This document shows, piece by piece, positions 1-15,613 of a stretch of DNA of 64,000 nucleotides. The DNA is taken from positions 682,001 through 746,000 of the forward strand of contig NW_019028979.1 of NCBI RefSeq assembly GCF_002105155.1. Direction: 5' to 3'. The stretch is from Lobosporangium transversale (taxonomy: Eukaryota > Mortierellomycota > Mortierellomycetes > Mortierellales > Mortierellaceae). Both the position numbers and the translations under genes were made by a program. Position 1 is the stretch's first letter. Every line of letters begins with the position of its first letter. The notes under the pieces are model-generated. The model was not told the DNA's origin, ran no database searches, and worked only from the letters and a program-made list of their open reading frames with translations.

Positions 1-1361
1 CATCGATAAACCCCTGGCACATGAACACGCTTGATATACTTAAGCTTACAAAGAAGCTCAATTTGCCTATTAAACCATCTGTTCTGGACGATGTTCATTT
101 CTGTCAAATCCTATCACCGTTTTTTTTTTTTTTAGCGAGGGTAAGAAAAGAGTGCATCTAGACGCGTATCATAAAGGGGCTCTATCCCTGTGCAAGGAAA
201 TTCATCATATATATCAGGGCTTATCCACATACCAAGGCTTTGGCGAGATCATCAATTGACATTGCCTGATTTTTGGCTCGCCCAAGGATATCAGTTAGCT
301 TCTGTTTGATGAGTCCACTGTAGTAGCTGACTTTTTTCGTCTCTGTTTTGAGAAGCCCTTCAAAACGTTGTCCTCTATCGCCTGTAATTAAGTGGCGACC
401 TGCACTTGCAAAATCAGACTCAGAGTTCATAGCCTTATAGCCCGGGTTCATATCCGCAAACTTTACGTGGAGGCACAATAGAGTATATTGGCCGTCGGTT
501 GTAACAGGGATCTTTACTATCAGTTTCATCTCAATAAGGACCTTTAGGAAATGAAACATGCTTCTAGGATCAACCTTGAGCAGTTTAGCGAGTTGTGCCT
601 GCGTGGCACCGACATCACGAGCGGCTGCGATCGATTGCAAAACTTGGAATGCTTGGTTTGATATCTGAAAAGCAGCGCCCGAGTAACCTAAAAGTGCAGC
701 TCGCTGCTGTTCTGCACTCGCTACAATCCGAATCGTCCCCGCGTATTTCTCTGTTACATTTGTGTAAGAGATCTCTGCAGGATCCAACGGAATCAATTCG
801 TTGAACGGTATAAATGATGCCTTAGACTATCAAAAAATGGACAAAAGGCTGTGGAAATTAGCACAGGCAGCATCAAAAGAAAGATAAAAGAAAGATTGCT
901 ACCATCATATTTTATTACATCGTCGGAGCGTTCCTTTGAGCTCGACCTGGAACCGGCGCTGTTGTCGACGCTGTGATTATAAAAGGAAACGCCATCCTCT
1001 TGTACAAAGTTACTCCAGAAGAAGAGCCGAAACTTTTCGTCCGCTCGCTTCAAGCGATTATCTGTAAAGCTCTGGGGCGCTCCTGTAAAGGATGGGGCTG
1101 ACGTAGGATCATCATCCTTTAGTAAAAATTGGTCGACTAAAAACCAAAAACGGCTCCAGCTACAACCTATTTGAAACAATTAGCGAAGCTACTCAGTGGT
1201 TACTTGATATTCAACCAAAAAAAAAAAAAAAAAAGCTTCCATCGCTCTCCTATGAATAGTTGAAAGAGAGACCACGGACGGGACGATAAGAAAAAAAAAA
1301 ACTTTCCTGATTCACCATCAAGTGCGACTTCCGTCTGCACATGAAGTACCAGGTCGTCCAT
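1..1361 (-). CDS. TFIIIC B-block-binding large subunit, N-terminal part (cut by window edge)
   Basis: Start of the large TFIIIC subunit (yeast Tfc3/tau138, human GTF3C1), the nuclear factor that binds the B box of tRNA genes for RNA polymerase III. Four exons fit: 1361-1316, 1166-919, 820-233 and 110 to beyond base 1, giving about 330 residues, all in phase. The start MDDLV leads into ALDG joined across intron 1 to CSWSRFWFLVD, a family-like opening. Residues about 160-205 (around DPRSMFHFLKVLIEMKL) read as the winged-helix B-block domain. The last exon (NRWFNRQIELLCKLKYIK) continues the conserved N-terminal region. The donor of intron 2 (GTAATA at 918) was chosen because it alone keeps phase with the next exon. 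The gene diverges from the GTPase gene across 149 bases. Family assignment is by recognition of the conserved blocks; the C-terminal majority lies outside the window. Confidence 0.85.
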
Positions 1362-1510
1362 TATGTGCTCTTGAACATGAAGATTGGAAGCTGAACATGA
1401 AGTGGCGTTACCACAAATGGTGGGATGATCCAACAAACAAAGCCACTGTTTAAGGTAGATCATTTTCGTTCATAAAATAAAGCAATTCAATTCTTGACCT
1501 TTGTACTATA
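1362..1510. promoter_or_regulatory. Short divergent promoter region between TFIIIC subunit and Obg-like GTPase
   Basis: Only 149 bases separate the start codons of two divergently transcribed genes, so both 5' leaders and promoters must lie here or overlap the neighbouring coding sequence. I see no clear TATA element; the segment is moderately AT-rich. A shared, TATA-less promoter is an inference from the spacing. Confidence 0.5.
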
Positions 1511-3056
1511 ATGAAGGACGTGGTCATTGCGTGTGTAGGGAAACCATCGGCAGGAAAGTCTTCCTTCCTGAACGCAGGTTAGCATAGTATACCTCTTCAT
1601 TTTTATTTTATTTATTTTTTTTATTAGCGTTATTGTTGCTGTCGTTGTTGTAAAAATCACAGCGGAATCCTGGTCAAGTATCAATGTCTAGACTACGTGT
1701 ATTCTCCTACAATAGTGACGGATGCGACTGCCAAAGTCGGCAATTACCCATTCACAACGATTACGCCCAACAACGGCGTTGGTATGTAGATATAGCTATA
1801 TTAAAGACATTCATACAGAAAGCTCTTGGTAGTTTCATTTTACGAACAAGTTTATCTCTATCTTTGTTCACCATAGCTTACTTCCCGATTGAGTGCCCAT
1901 GCAAGAGGTTTAATAAATCACACTTATGCTCTCCCCGATATGGTATTCTACTGAATTAATAGAGAATTGAATGTCCTACAGATGTACTATTCTCTTTGCC
2001 AACCATCAATCTTAACCATACTATACCCTCTTTTACTTAATCTTCATTTAAGGCCGTTGCATTGACGGGAAGCGATATGTGCCTATTCAGATCATGGATG
2101 TTGCTGGACTTGTCCCTGGAGCATCAGAAGGTCAAGGACTTGGCAATCAGTTTTTGGATGACCTCCGACATGCTAATGCCTTGATCCACGTGGTTGATGC
2201 CAGTGGTACCACAGATGCCAATGGGAAAGAGACAGTCGGATATGATCCAATTGGTGACATTGAATGGCTCCGGAGCGAAATTCATTCTTGGATTTTCGGG
2301 AATCTTGATAAGAGATGGAGTCAGATCGTTCGAAGACATGTAGCCGTCAGTATGTTCAACCATATATACATCACTACTGAAGCGGAAGGAAAAGCGAGAG
2401 GCACATTATTTTTTCGCTATATTAGCCATTAACAGAGATGTATGATCGTTTGTTTTCTTCTTGCATATGCATTTAGAGGCTTCGACAGCAGAAACCTTAC
2501 ATAACCAACTTTCCGGATATGGAGCAACACTGAAACTAGTGCAGCGGACCCTTGACAGGAGCGGTGTCAAAGAAGCCATGGATACCTGGGACAAGGAAAC
2601 AATCAAAAAAGTCGTTGATGCTTTCTTGGAGGAGCGTTTCCCCACAGTCTTTGTGAGTTCTTTTGGTCAGCGCTTAGTCGTAGCAATGCTCTTCATTAAA
2701 CAACTTAAGGTCATTATATCATCACCAATGGTAGAGGATACTTACTCAAAATCACAATATATATTACATACTTCATTGCCAGGCTCTCAACAAGATCGAT
2801 CTACCGGACTCAGATAAGAATATATCTAAAATAATGAGAAAATATGATCAGGTAATTGCAATCCTTGATCTCATACTCCAAGTGTGGCTCATCCATATTT
2901 GCTGACACTTTGCTCTTTATTGTCGTTACTTCAGAATAAGGTTATTCTCACAAGCGCCTTAGCGGAGGTATTTCTTAGGAAACTTCATAAACAAAAGTTC
3001 ATCATATATGAGGAAGGCACAGACAACATTTCTACCAAAGCAGACCTTGTACGTTT

Positions 3057-3087
<31 letters not shown>

Positions 3088-3789
3088 TAAGATAGTCTTA
3101 CGAGCGCAATAACAATAAGCTTTTCTCTTTCCCTTCTCTTTTTTTTTTTTATTCCATGCTTTCGTTTCTTAGCCCGAGTCTGACCTAAAACCGCTAGATG
3201 AAAGGCTAGAAGCGTAAGCTGAATTGCGTATATTCTGACAGAGTGTATAAAGTGGATGTTACATAATTTCCTACTGTATAACAAAACTCTATTCCCTCCA
3301 TAGCCGCATTGAGAAGGTACAGGACTTAGTTTTATATCGGTATGGATCAACGGGCGTACAAGATGTCATTCTTAAGGCTGTCGAGATATTAGGTCTGATC
3401 CCTGCATTCCCTGTCAAGAGCTTGAGTACATTTGGCAATGCCAATGGCAAGGGTGTGTTCCGAGACTGCGTACTTTTATGGCCTGGAACAACAGTTCTCG
3501 AATTTGCCGAGATTGTACACCCAGAGATTGCTAAACACTACCTTGGCGCAGAGACAGTTGGAAATCGAATGGTAAGCTTGAGTAACATAAACTGAAAAAG
3601 ATTCCATGAAAAGAAAGTTCTATCAGAAAGCCTAAATTGGAATTAAAAAAAAAAAAAAAAAAAAAATAGATTGGCGAAGACGATGTAATCACGTTAGAAA
3701 ACAACATTATCTGCTTCAAGACATCACAATCAACACACGGCAATGCAGCAGGTGCAGGTGCAGGTTCAGGCCAGGCAAACAAGAAATAA
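1511..3789 (+). CDS. Obg/YchF-related GTPase with C-terminal TGS domain (Ygr210c-like)
   Basis: Predicted cytosolic P-loop GTPase of the Obg-HflX superfamily, closest in pattern to yeast Ygr210c and archaeal YchF-like proteins, probably ribosome-associated. Ten exons close in frame to 427 residues: 1511-1577, 1716-1781, 1877-1942, 2053-2349, 2477-2652, 2783-2851, 2935-3048, 3173-3213, 3304-3571, 3670-3789. G1 is GKPSAGKSS (about residues 10-18), G3 is [10 protein letters not shown] (about 80), G4 is NKID (about 227). The canonical NKxD argues for GTP, unlike Ola1/YchF where this motif is altered and ATP is preferred. Residues about 340-395 ([19 protein letters not shown] onward) form a TGS domain, often an RNA/ribosome contact. 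The tail is a Gly/Ala-rich, Lys-ending linker. Nine introns in 2.3 kb make it the most finely split gene here. The start ATG directly precedes the Walker segment. Confidence 0.9.
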
Positions 3790-3889
3790 ATTATTCTTTT
3801 TAAAGTGCATGACAAAAAATTGAATTTATTGTTTAGTAAAGTTATGTATGAATAAGGCGTATTAGAGAAAAGGGGAAAAAGGTACATGT

Positions 3890-5004
3890 TCACTTGCGAT
3901 GGTCATTGTACTTGGCACACTGCTCACGAGTGGCCTTGGCGCTGGCTTCGACCATCGCAATCTCCTTTTCGTTCATCTCTGGGTAAACGATGCGCTCAAC
4001 GCCGTTGGTACCCAAAGAGACGGGGAAAGATAAGCAGGCATCAAAACGCTCGCAGTAGGTTGAGATGGGAATGACAGACAATTTGTTGAGAGTAATGCAG
4101 AGAGCAAGATCCGAGACTACGGCAGCGATACCAAAGGAAGTAGCGCCCTTAAGATCGATAATACTATAAGCTTTCCGTGCAACCTTTTTGGCTTCCTCAT
4201 CACAATCAATGCTCTTAATCTCTTCGTATGAGAGCAATGGCTTTCCTCCGACGGTAGCGGAAGACCAGACTGCAACCTGCTTATCGCCATGATCACCAAC
4301 AACATAGGCATGGACGGATGCACCAGAAACCTGGAGATGTTCTCTCATGGCAACACGGAAACGAACCGAGTCTAGGTAGGTACCGGTACCAATGACCTGA
4401 CTTGGAGGTAAGCCTGAGAACTTTTGGGCCATGCAAGTAAGGATATTGACCGGATTAGCAACAAGCATCAAAATAGCAGTAGATTTGATGGGCTGCAAGC
4501 CATCAAGGACATTCCTGAGAATATCTTCATTTCGCTGAACGAGTTCGTCACGCGTCTCGCCTGGACGCTGGCGCGCTCCCGCCGTAATGACGATGATATC
4601 AGCTTGACCACACTCCTTTGGTGTACCGACTCGAACCTTGGTTGAGGAAACAAAGGCGGCGTCCTGAAGATCGAGCACCTGGCCTTGGCAAACCTTCTCA
4701 TTGAAATCGTTGATCAATAATTCCGAGACAACAGAACGCATCAGACAAGCGAAAGCGATAGCGGATCCAACTGAACCGGCGCCAATGATTGCCATACGCG
4801 AACCTTCATTAAGAAAAATCCCAAAAGCAAAAAATAAATAAGTTAATACCGATACAGCCTTTATTTCATTTAAGCAAGCAAACAGCTGTAAGACTACGAT
4901 GAATAACAATGTCAGAAAATAAAATTTTTCAAAGCTCTGACGATGTTAATCAATATTTCTTATCGTGGCTAGTTACCATCGCGCTTAGATGCATTAAAAG
5001 ACAT
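3890..5004 (-). CDS. L-lactate dehydrogenase (NAD-dependent, LDH/MDH family)
   Basis: Interconverts pyruvate and L-lactate with NADH in the cytosol. Two exons, 5004-4977 and 4803-3890, give 313 residues, the usual family length; the 28-base first exon encodes MSFNASKRD and joins in phase 1 to the Rossmann segment IIGAGSVGSA. Visible motifs are DLQDA (cofactor-binding strand), the substrate loop AGARQRPGETR, VANPVNILT, the catalytic Arg region DSVRFR and the catalytic His in GDHGD. The Gln in ARQ is the residue expected of lactate rather than malate dehydrogenase, where Arg occupies this place. The overall pattern recalls the fungal Rhizopus-type LDH. The gene is convergent with the GTPase gene, with only 100 bases between stop codons. 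Upstream sequence read on the minus strand is pyrimidine-rich, as for several other genes here. An LDH-like malate dehydrogenase is the main alternative. Confidence 0.9.
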
Positions 5005-5932
5005 GATTTTAATTAAAATAGGAATAGAGAGAGGGATAAATGAAAAGGGCCAAGAGGTAAAGAAGTGGGAAGGTGAGCGTGAGAACAAGAGGTTGCAAGG
5101 AAAAGAAAGAAAGAAGGAAAGAAAAAGTGTGGCACAATAAAAAGCGATGATTTAACCTCTCAATAAAACCATGATGTGTCACTTGGTCAAGACGCGCACA
5201 GAATTTGACGATTAGGATTAAGACTGAATCAAGTTCAGCTCCCCCAAAATCTATTCCAGTCTCCTTCTGATGAATGAGACAGTTTGTGTGTGGGATGCAG
5301 TTACAGTGATGTCTAACAGACAAAATGTCCATTATTGAGAAGCGAACTTGTGAAACAAATTTCGCTAGCATGCCACAACAATCCGCCTTCGATTCTCTGT
5401 TACAGCTGTTACAGACAAAATATCTGGTAGAGATATCAGTTCAGAAAATAAATAAAAAAACATGCGCTGGCTCGCTTATTTGCTTATTCATCCATAAACA
5501 TGCTCTTTTTACTCCTTCTATGGCAGTGGAATACACACATCCTTTTTGTCTTTATTCTACTATTCTACACATCTTTCTCGTGCTTGACATTCTGCAATAC
5601 AAATATTATGTAATAATGTGCAATAAATTCCATAAGTCACACAAAGGAGTGTTTTTTTTCCTTCGAAGTGCATTCAAATGATGACAGATTTTAAGGTGGA
5701 AAATATTTTTTTTCTTGTGCCTGGGATCCCTGAACCAGGCATGCCGATCTAAGCAATCAAGATTCACATTATTCAATCAATTTATTATTACAAAGCGTGT
5801 AGATGTAGAATGTATACAGCAGAAAAGGCACGTTGGCAAAAGTGTGGGTATGGAAGCCAAAGGCGATGAAAGTGATTACATGTATGAATGTATGTGTTAT
5901 TACGTATGTATGTGTGAAAGACTATGGGCCCT
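5005..5932. other. Intergenic: LDH upstream region and 3' flank of the kinase gene
   Basis: No supported gene. The part nearest the LDH start (about 5030-5135) is a run of A/G on the plus strand, so the LDH leader is pyrimidine-rich. The remainder is AT-rich and contains only short, low-complexity reading frames. Confidence 0.5.
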
Positions 5933-11321
<5,389 letters not shown>

Positions 11322-12193
11322 GGTGGAGGGCCAACACACGATGGTAATGGCGATACGATCCTTCTATCCTGTTAGGCACTTGACAGCACTTCTGTCCTTC
11401 CTCCACTCGACAGTGTTCAACTTTCTGCAATGAGTATTTAGAAGGATAATGAGAGTATACGTGGTACAAGCAAGCAATTGAGACAGAAAGAAGTCTAAGA
11501 ATGAAATGAGCAGAAAGGAGAGAAGGGAGAGAAAGAGAGAGAGAAAGAGGAAAAAAAGAAAGAAAGAATGTGACGAGAACAGGAGAAAAAAAAAAAAAAA
11601 AAAAAAAAAGTAAAGGCAAATATGAAATAGGCTACAAGATTAGCATTAAAGCTTCCTCATTAGACACACAAAAAAAAGAATATGAGAATGAAAATAGAGG
11701 GAGAGAGAGAAAGAAAAGACCGATTGTAAGTGGACAAGCGTCGATGGGAATGTGCAGTTGGATCGTCTGAATTGCGACGGTGAGGAATGGATTGAATGAG
11801 CACTTGACTTCTTAGTAATGAGTGTAAACACACAATGACCGAATTCGCTATTATTGACGACAAATAACTTTGTAAAAAAAGGGGTTTGTGATATAAAAGT
11901 TCAGGGCCAGTCATGGCCAAGGTCAGGTTCGCAAGGCGTATGCGCATCAAGACGTGGTCTGTAATGAACCATGCATAGAAAAGAATGCGGATGCATGGCA
12001 AATTTATTGGCACGTAATAACAAGTCAGTCAATAGATACGCTCTGATAAACGCGTCATCCACATAATACCATCCCATATGTTCAGTTTCTCGCGTCTCCG
12101 CGCGTCATCTTCAATCAAGATTTAACTGAAGCTTGCTGAGCTAACAAGGCGCTGTGAACTATTTATTCTGCAATGTGATGCCAACACTGTTTC
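11322..12193. other. Intergenic: upstream region of the ROCK-like kinase
   Basis: No gene seen. From about 11490 to 11740 the plus strand is almost pure A/G with an A run near 11586-11610, meaning the kinase leader is a long pyrimidine tract. The rest lies between the kinase start and the 3' end of the neighbouring gene, which is transcribed in the same direction. Confidence 0.5.
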
Positions 12194-13872
12194 TCACTTC
12201 GTACCCAAATAGAGACTCGTTTCACTTCCATCGATTTCAAGCCAATCTTCAGATTGGAGCCAGTCTGAAGCAGAAACGGCTTCACACTGTCTGCGCTCCT
12301 CGTGGACGATACTACTAACCTCAATTTCCTCTTTTAAACCGTCAGATACTTCCAATGAAGCTGCGTCTTCAGGGTCTGATGAAAGATCAACTGGAGAGAA
12401 TGCTATTAATCGCGAATAACTGCAAGATTCTTCATCCCTTTTAACTACTGCTTGACTCTGCTCCGGCGATCCTCTTGGGTTTGAGTCTTGAGCCTTAGAT
12501 CTCTTCTGCCAATCTAGCCTCATTGCTGCTTCTTGATTAGGCGGCGGCCATTCCAGCGACAAGCTGTCAGCAAAAACAGGAGTTGCAGCTGCAATAATTG
12601 GTGACACTACCTCCTCATCGTGATCCGTGACTCCCTTCCATTCTTTATTCTCGCTATCTGATTTGTTCCCAGTAACCGTCTCAGTATCATGAGTCCTTTC
12701 CATCTCTTCCGACTCGTAATCACCATTTCCCTCATTCTCAAAGATCTTGATCTCTTCGCCAGCGACAGAAATGTTCATTTCTGAGGGAGCATTACTTGAA
12801 TCGTCCTGGTTATCCATCGAATCTGTGATCCATGGTCTAGAACCACGATTTTCGTCTTGCAGATGCGTGTTGATATCTCCCCTTCTATAACCGATCAAGG
12901 ATGGATAAGCTTTCTGACCCTTTGATTGAAGCAACTTCTTTGCTTCGATACTCTGCCTCATTTCACGAACAGCATTGCAAATGGCAATATGCCTCTCCTA
13001 TTTATTGGGGTGGAGGCAAAAGATAATGAGATGTGCAAGGGTTAAACATGCTCTGTCCCACTGGATCAAATGACATTTACCGGAATCTTCAGTGGCTCGT
13101 CCTCGTGCTCATCCTCATTCATGAAGTCTTTTACAGCCTGGTGTTCTTCACCTTTTTTGCTTCTCTTGCAATGGCGCTTTACAAACTGCAGCTCTTTCTT
13201 ATCTTGCTCTGTAGAATACTTGAGATAAGGCCGAAAATCATGCCGCTGTTGGACAACGCTGCTTCGTTCACCTTGTGTAGGGCTTCTGATTAGTGGCGTC
13301 GGGGGAGTGCGTAGGAGATATGGTTTGCCGACCCAGTCGAACGAAGACCCAAGCATCTCTTTGCATATCTGTCTCGCATTCTCATAATCCTCAGAACCGA
13401 ACACTTTCACTAGATAATATTTACATTGTGACACGTCTGATATATGAGTACTTATGACATTGAACTTCATCTCTTCCAACATTCAGCTCCAATATTTATA
13501 GTACTTTTAGATGATGAGTCAAAGTTGTGCATTTGATCCTGGAGCTTAAGAGCTGAAGGTCCAGAATCCTTGATCTCGAAAGAAAGGCGTAGTTGTGTCT
13601 GAGCTTCATAATTGCTTTCACGATCATAATCTAGACTTATATAACTTGTGTCTTGAGTCTGTCCGCATGGGCTCATGGCCTGCCTTGAACTCTGATTGAA
13701 GATCATCCGTCGCTGTCGATCAAAGTGTTCTCTCTGTTTCAGCTGTTCTTGACTCTTTTGAATCTTGTTCCTATGGATAATAGTGCGGATCATTCGTTTT
13801 TGAAATGTAAAGCACGTTCTGATCTACTTATTAATATATCTCTGCTCACCTTCGTCCGCCTGTCCAGTTCAT
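12194..13872 (-). CDS. Unrecognised protein with N-terminal MNWTGG motif
   Basis: Four exons, 13872-13850, 13770-13505, 13436-13081 and 12997-12194, close in frame to 482 residues. The 23-base first exon encodes MNWTGGR and joins to RNKIQKSQEQLKQREHF. An MNWTGG start followed by a basic KQ-rich helix is a pattern I have met at the N-terminus of many uncharacterised fungal proteins, which supports the start and the tiny exon. The middle contains a Cys/aromatic patch (CKYYLVKVFG) and a bipartite basic stretch KRHCKRSKKG, a possible nuclear signal. The C-terminal half is acidic and probably disordered, ending with repeated Trp-acid motifs (SDWLQSEDWLEIDG). No enzyme domain is visible and I do not assign a function. 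Intron 2 is only about 68 bases and rests on phase and the ATATCAG acceptor. Confidence 0.7.
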
Positions 13873-14014
13873 AATCGCTTCTTTAATGTAAAAAGCAAGG
13901 AGTCAGTCATTTAAAAAAAAAAAAAAAAAAAGTCAAAATGAAGAACTAAAGCATTAGACGCAAGAAAGTTAAAAAGTAACGGGGTACACATTTATTAAAT
14001 CTACGATTTTAAAT

Positions 14015-15613
14015 CTATTTGAAGACCTTTCCGTCCTGGATGGGCTTGCCATCGATAGAACCTTCCCAAGCGAATACTTGGTCGATCTTGTTCTTTTCTT
14101 CATCATCCACTTTAACTTTAATCCAAGTATAGGAGTCGTAGTCAGCAGCATCAGTTATCTCTTCAATCATCTCATCGGCGTTGCCACGCACAATAAAATA
14201 GCCTGTAATGATGTTGTTGTTGTCTTCGCCTGCGACAACCAGACTGCCAAAAGCGTACTTGCGTGCCCGCTCGAGACGATTCATCAGACCACCGGCAAGA
14301 TTGTTGGACATGTATAGTTTGGTGAGTTCATCGTTATATTTGTAATCAACTTTCCAAATTGAATAATCCGAAGTTAAATCAATATTCTCCCACAGCCATT
14401 TCATTGCAACAGGAGTATCGTTGTTGGAATACTGGCGCTTCCACTCGTCCAATGGCATCTTGGCAGGAGGCAATAGATCCAACTTGGATTTTGGTTTAGG
14501 AGCCTCCTGGAAGGATTCTTCCACTTCATCTTCCTTAGACTCTTTGACCTTGGGTTTCTTCTCTTCTTGGACAGTTTTGAGCTTTTCCTCTTTTTGGTTC
14601 TTTTCTTTGGCTTCCTTCTTAGGTGGAGTGAACTTCAAGGGGGTCTCACAGAGCTTGAACTCACCAGCCACGGCCTTGAAATGCGGCTGGTTCACGATGG
14701 TAGTGAACCAACGAGTAACAGCTGGATATGCTCTACGGAAGATGGGGTCAAATAAGCGCTGAAAGCCGAGGTAGAGGGAAGTAGCGTTGGCGATATCAGC
14801 AAGGGTGACACGCTCGCCTACTAAGTATGTCTTCTTAGTCAGATGACGTTCGAGGATTTGAAGCTGGGTCTTAATGCTTTCGACCGCCTGGTTTTCTATG
14901 ACTTTGTTATAAGGCACACGTTCAGGCATAATCAATGGCAGGATCCACTGACCAAGGGCATGGACGATTGAGCTATCGACAAACTGGATCCACTGCTGAA
15001 TATGAGCCTCTTCAATTTTGGAACGGCCAATCAACGGTGAGTCATCTTTGTAATGGGCCACTATTTGGTAGTAATCAACACAGGGAAAGCAGGTAAGCCA
15101 CTCATGTCTGTACATTGATGATGTCGTGGCGTCATTCGAATAGATCACGACATAATGATGAAATCGAGAAAATTTGTTCACATACAGTAGAAGGCAATAG
15201 CGCCGGACTCTAGAATAATGGTTCCATCAATGCCTTCAAACGCTGGGACCTGAGTAGTATGAAGAGGATGAGTAAACCATCATGCTGCTCTTTAAACGGC
15301 GTAGCTGTGGACGTGTCCGAAAATTAAATGATATAAGTGAATGAACTCACCTGGGACGTGCCAAATTTTGCAATCCATTCAGGCGTCCTATTAGTAGTAC
15401 CCATGGCGAACTTTTCATCAACTTTGACTTCGAGACCATTATATCTGGCTACGATCAAGGCTTTATACGCACGAGGGTTCTGGGGGTAGGTGTAAATAGT
15501 CTTTTTTTTTAACATTTTTATAAACATGCAGAAGTTAGTTTTATTCAAAGCTTCGTCGTGATTATTATCTAACAGAGCAAACTGATGATAAGACATACTC
15601 CGACAAAGGTCAT
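14015..15613 (-). CDS. EEF1G: Translation elongation factor eEF1B gamma subunit
   Basis: Structural subunit of the eEF1B nucleotide-exchange complex that recharges eEF1A with GTP in the cytosol. Four exons, 15613-15599, 15500-15351, 15249-15186 and 15060-14015, close to 424 residues, the usual length. The 15-base first exon encodes MTFVG and joins to TIYTYPQNPRAYKAL, typical of the family start. Residues 1-215 form a GST-like fold (VPAFEGIDG, ESGAIAFY). A Lys/Glu-rich hinge (about 225-260) follows, then the conserved EF1G C-terminal domain from about 263: LPPAKMPLDEWKR, AMKWLWENID, TGYFIVRG and a VFAWEGSIDG-type end. The upstream sequence toward 15750 is a pyrimidine tract on this strand. Certain apart from the microexon start. 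Confidence 0.95.
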
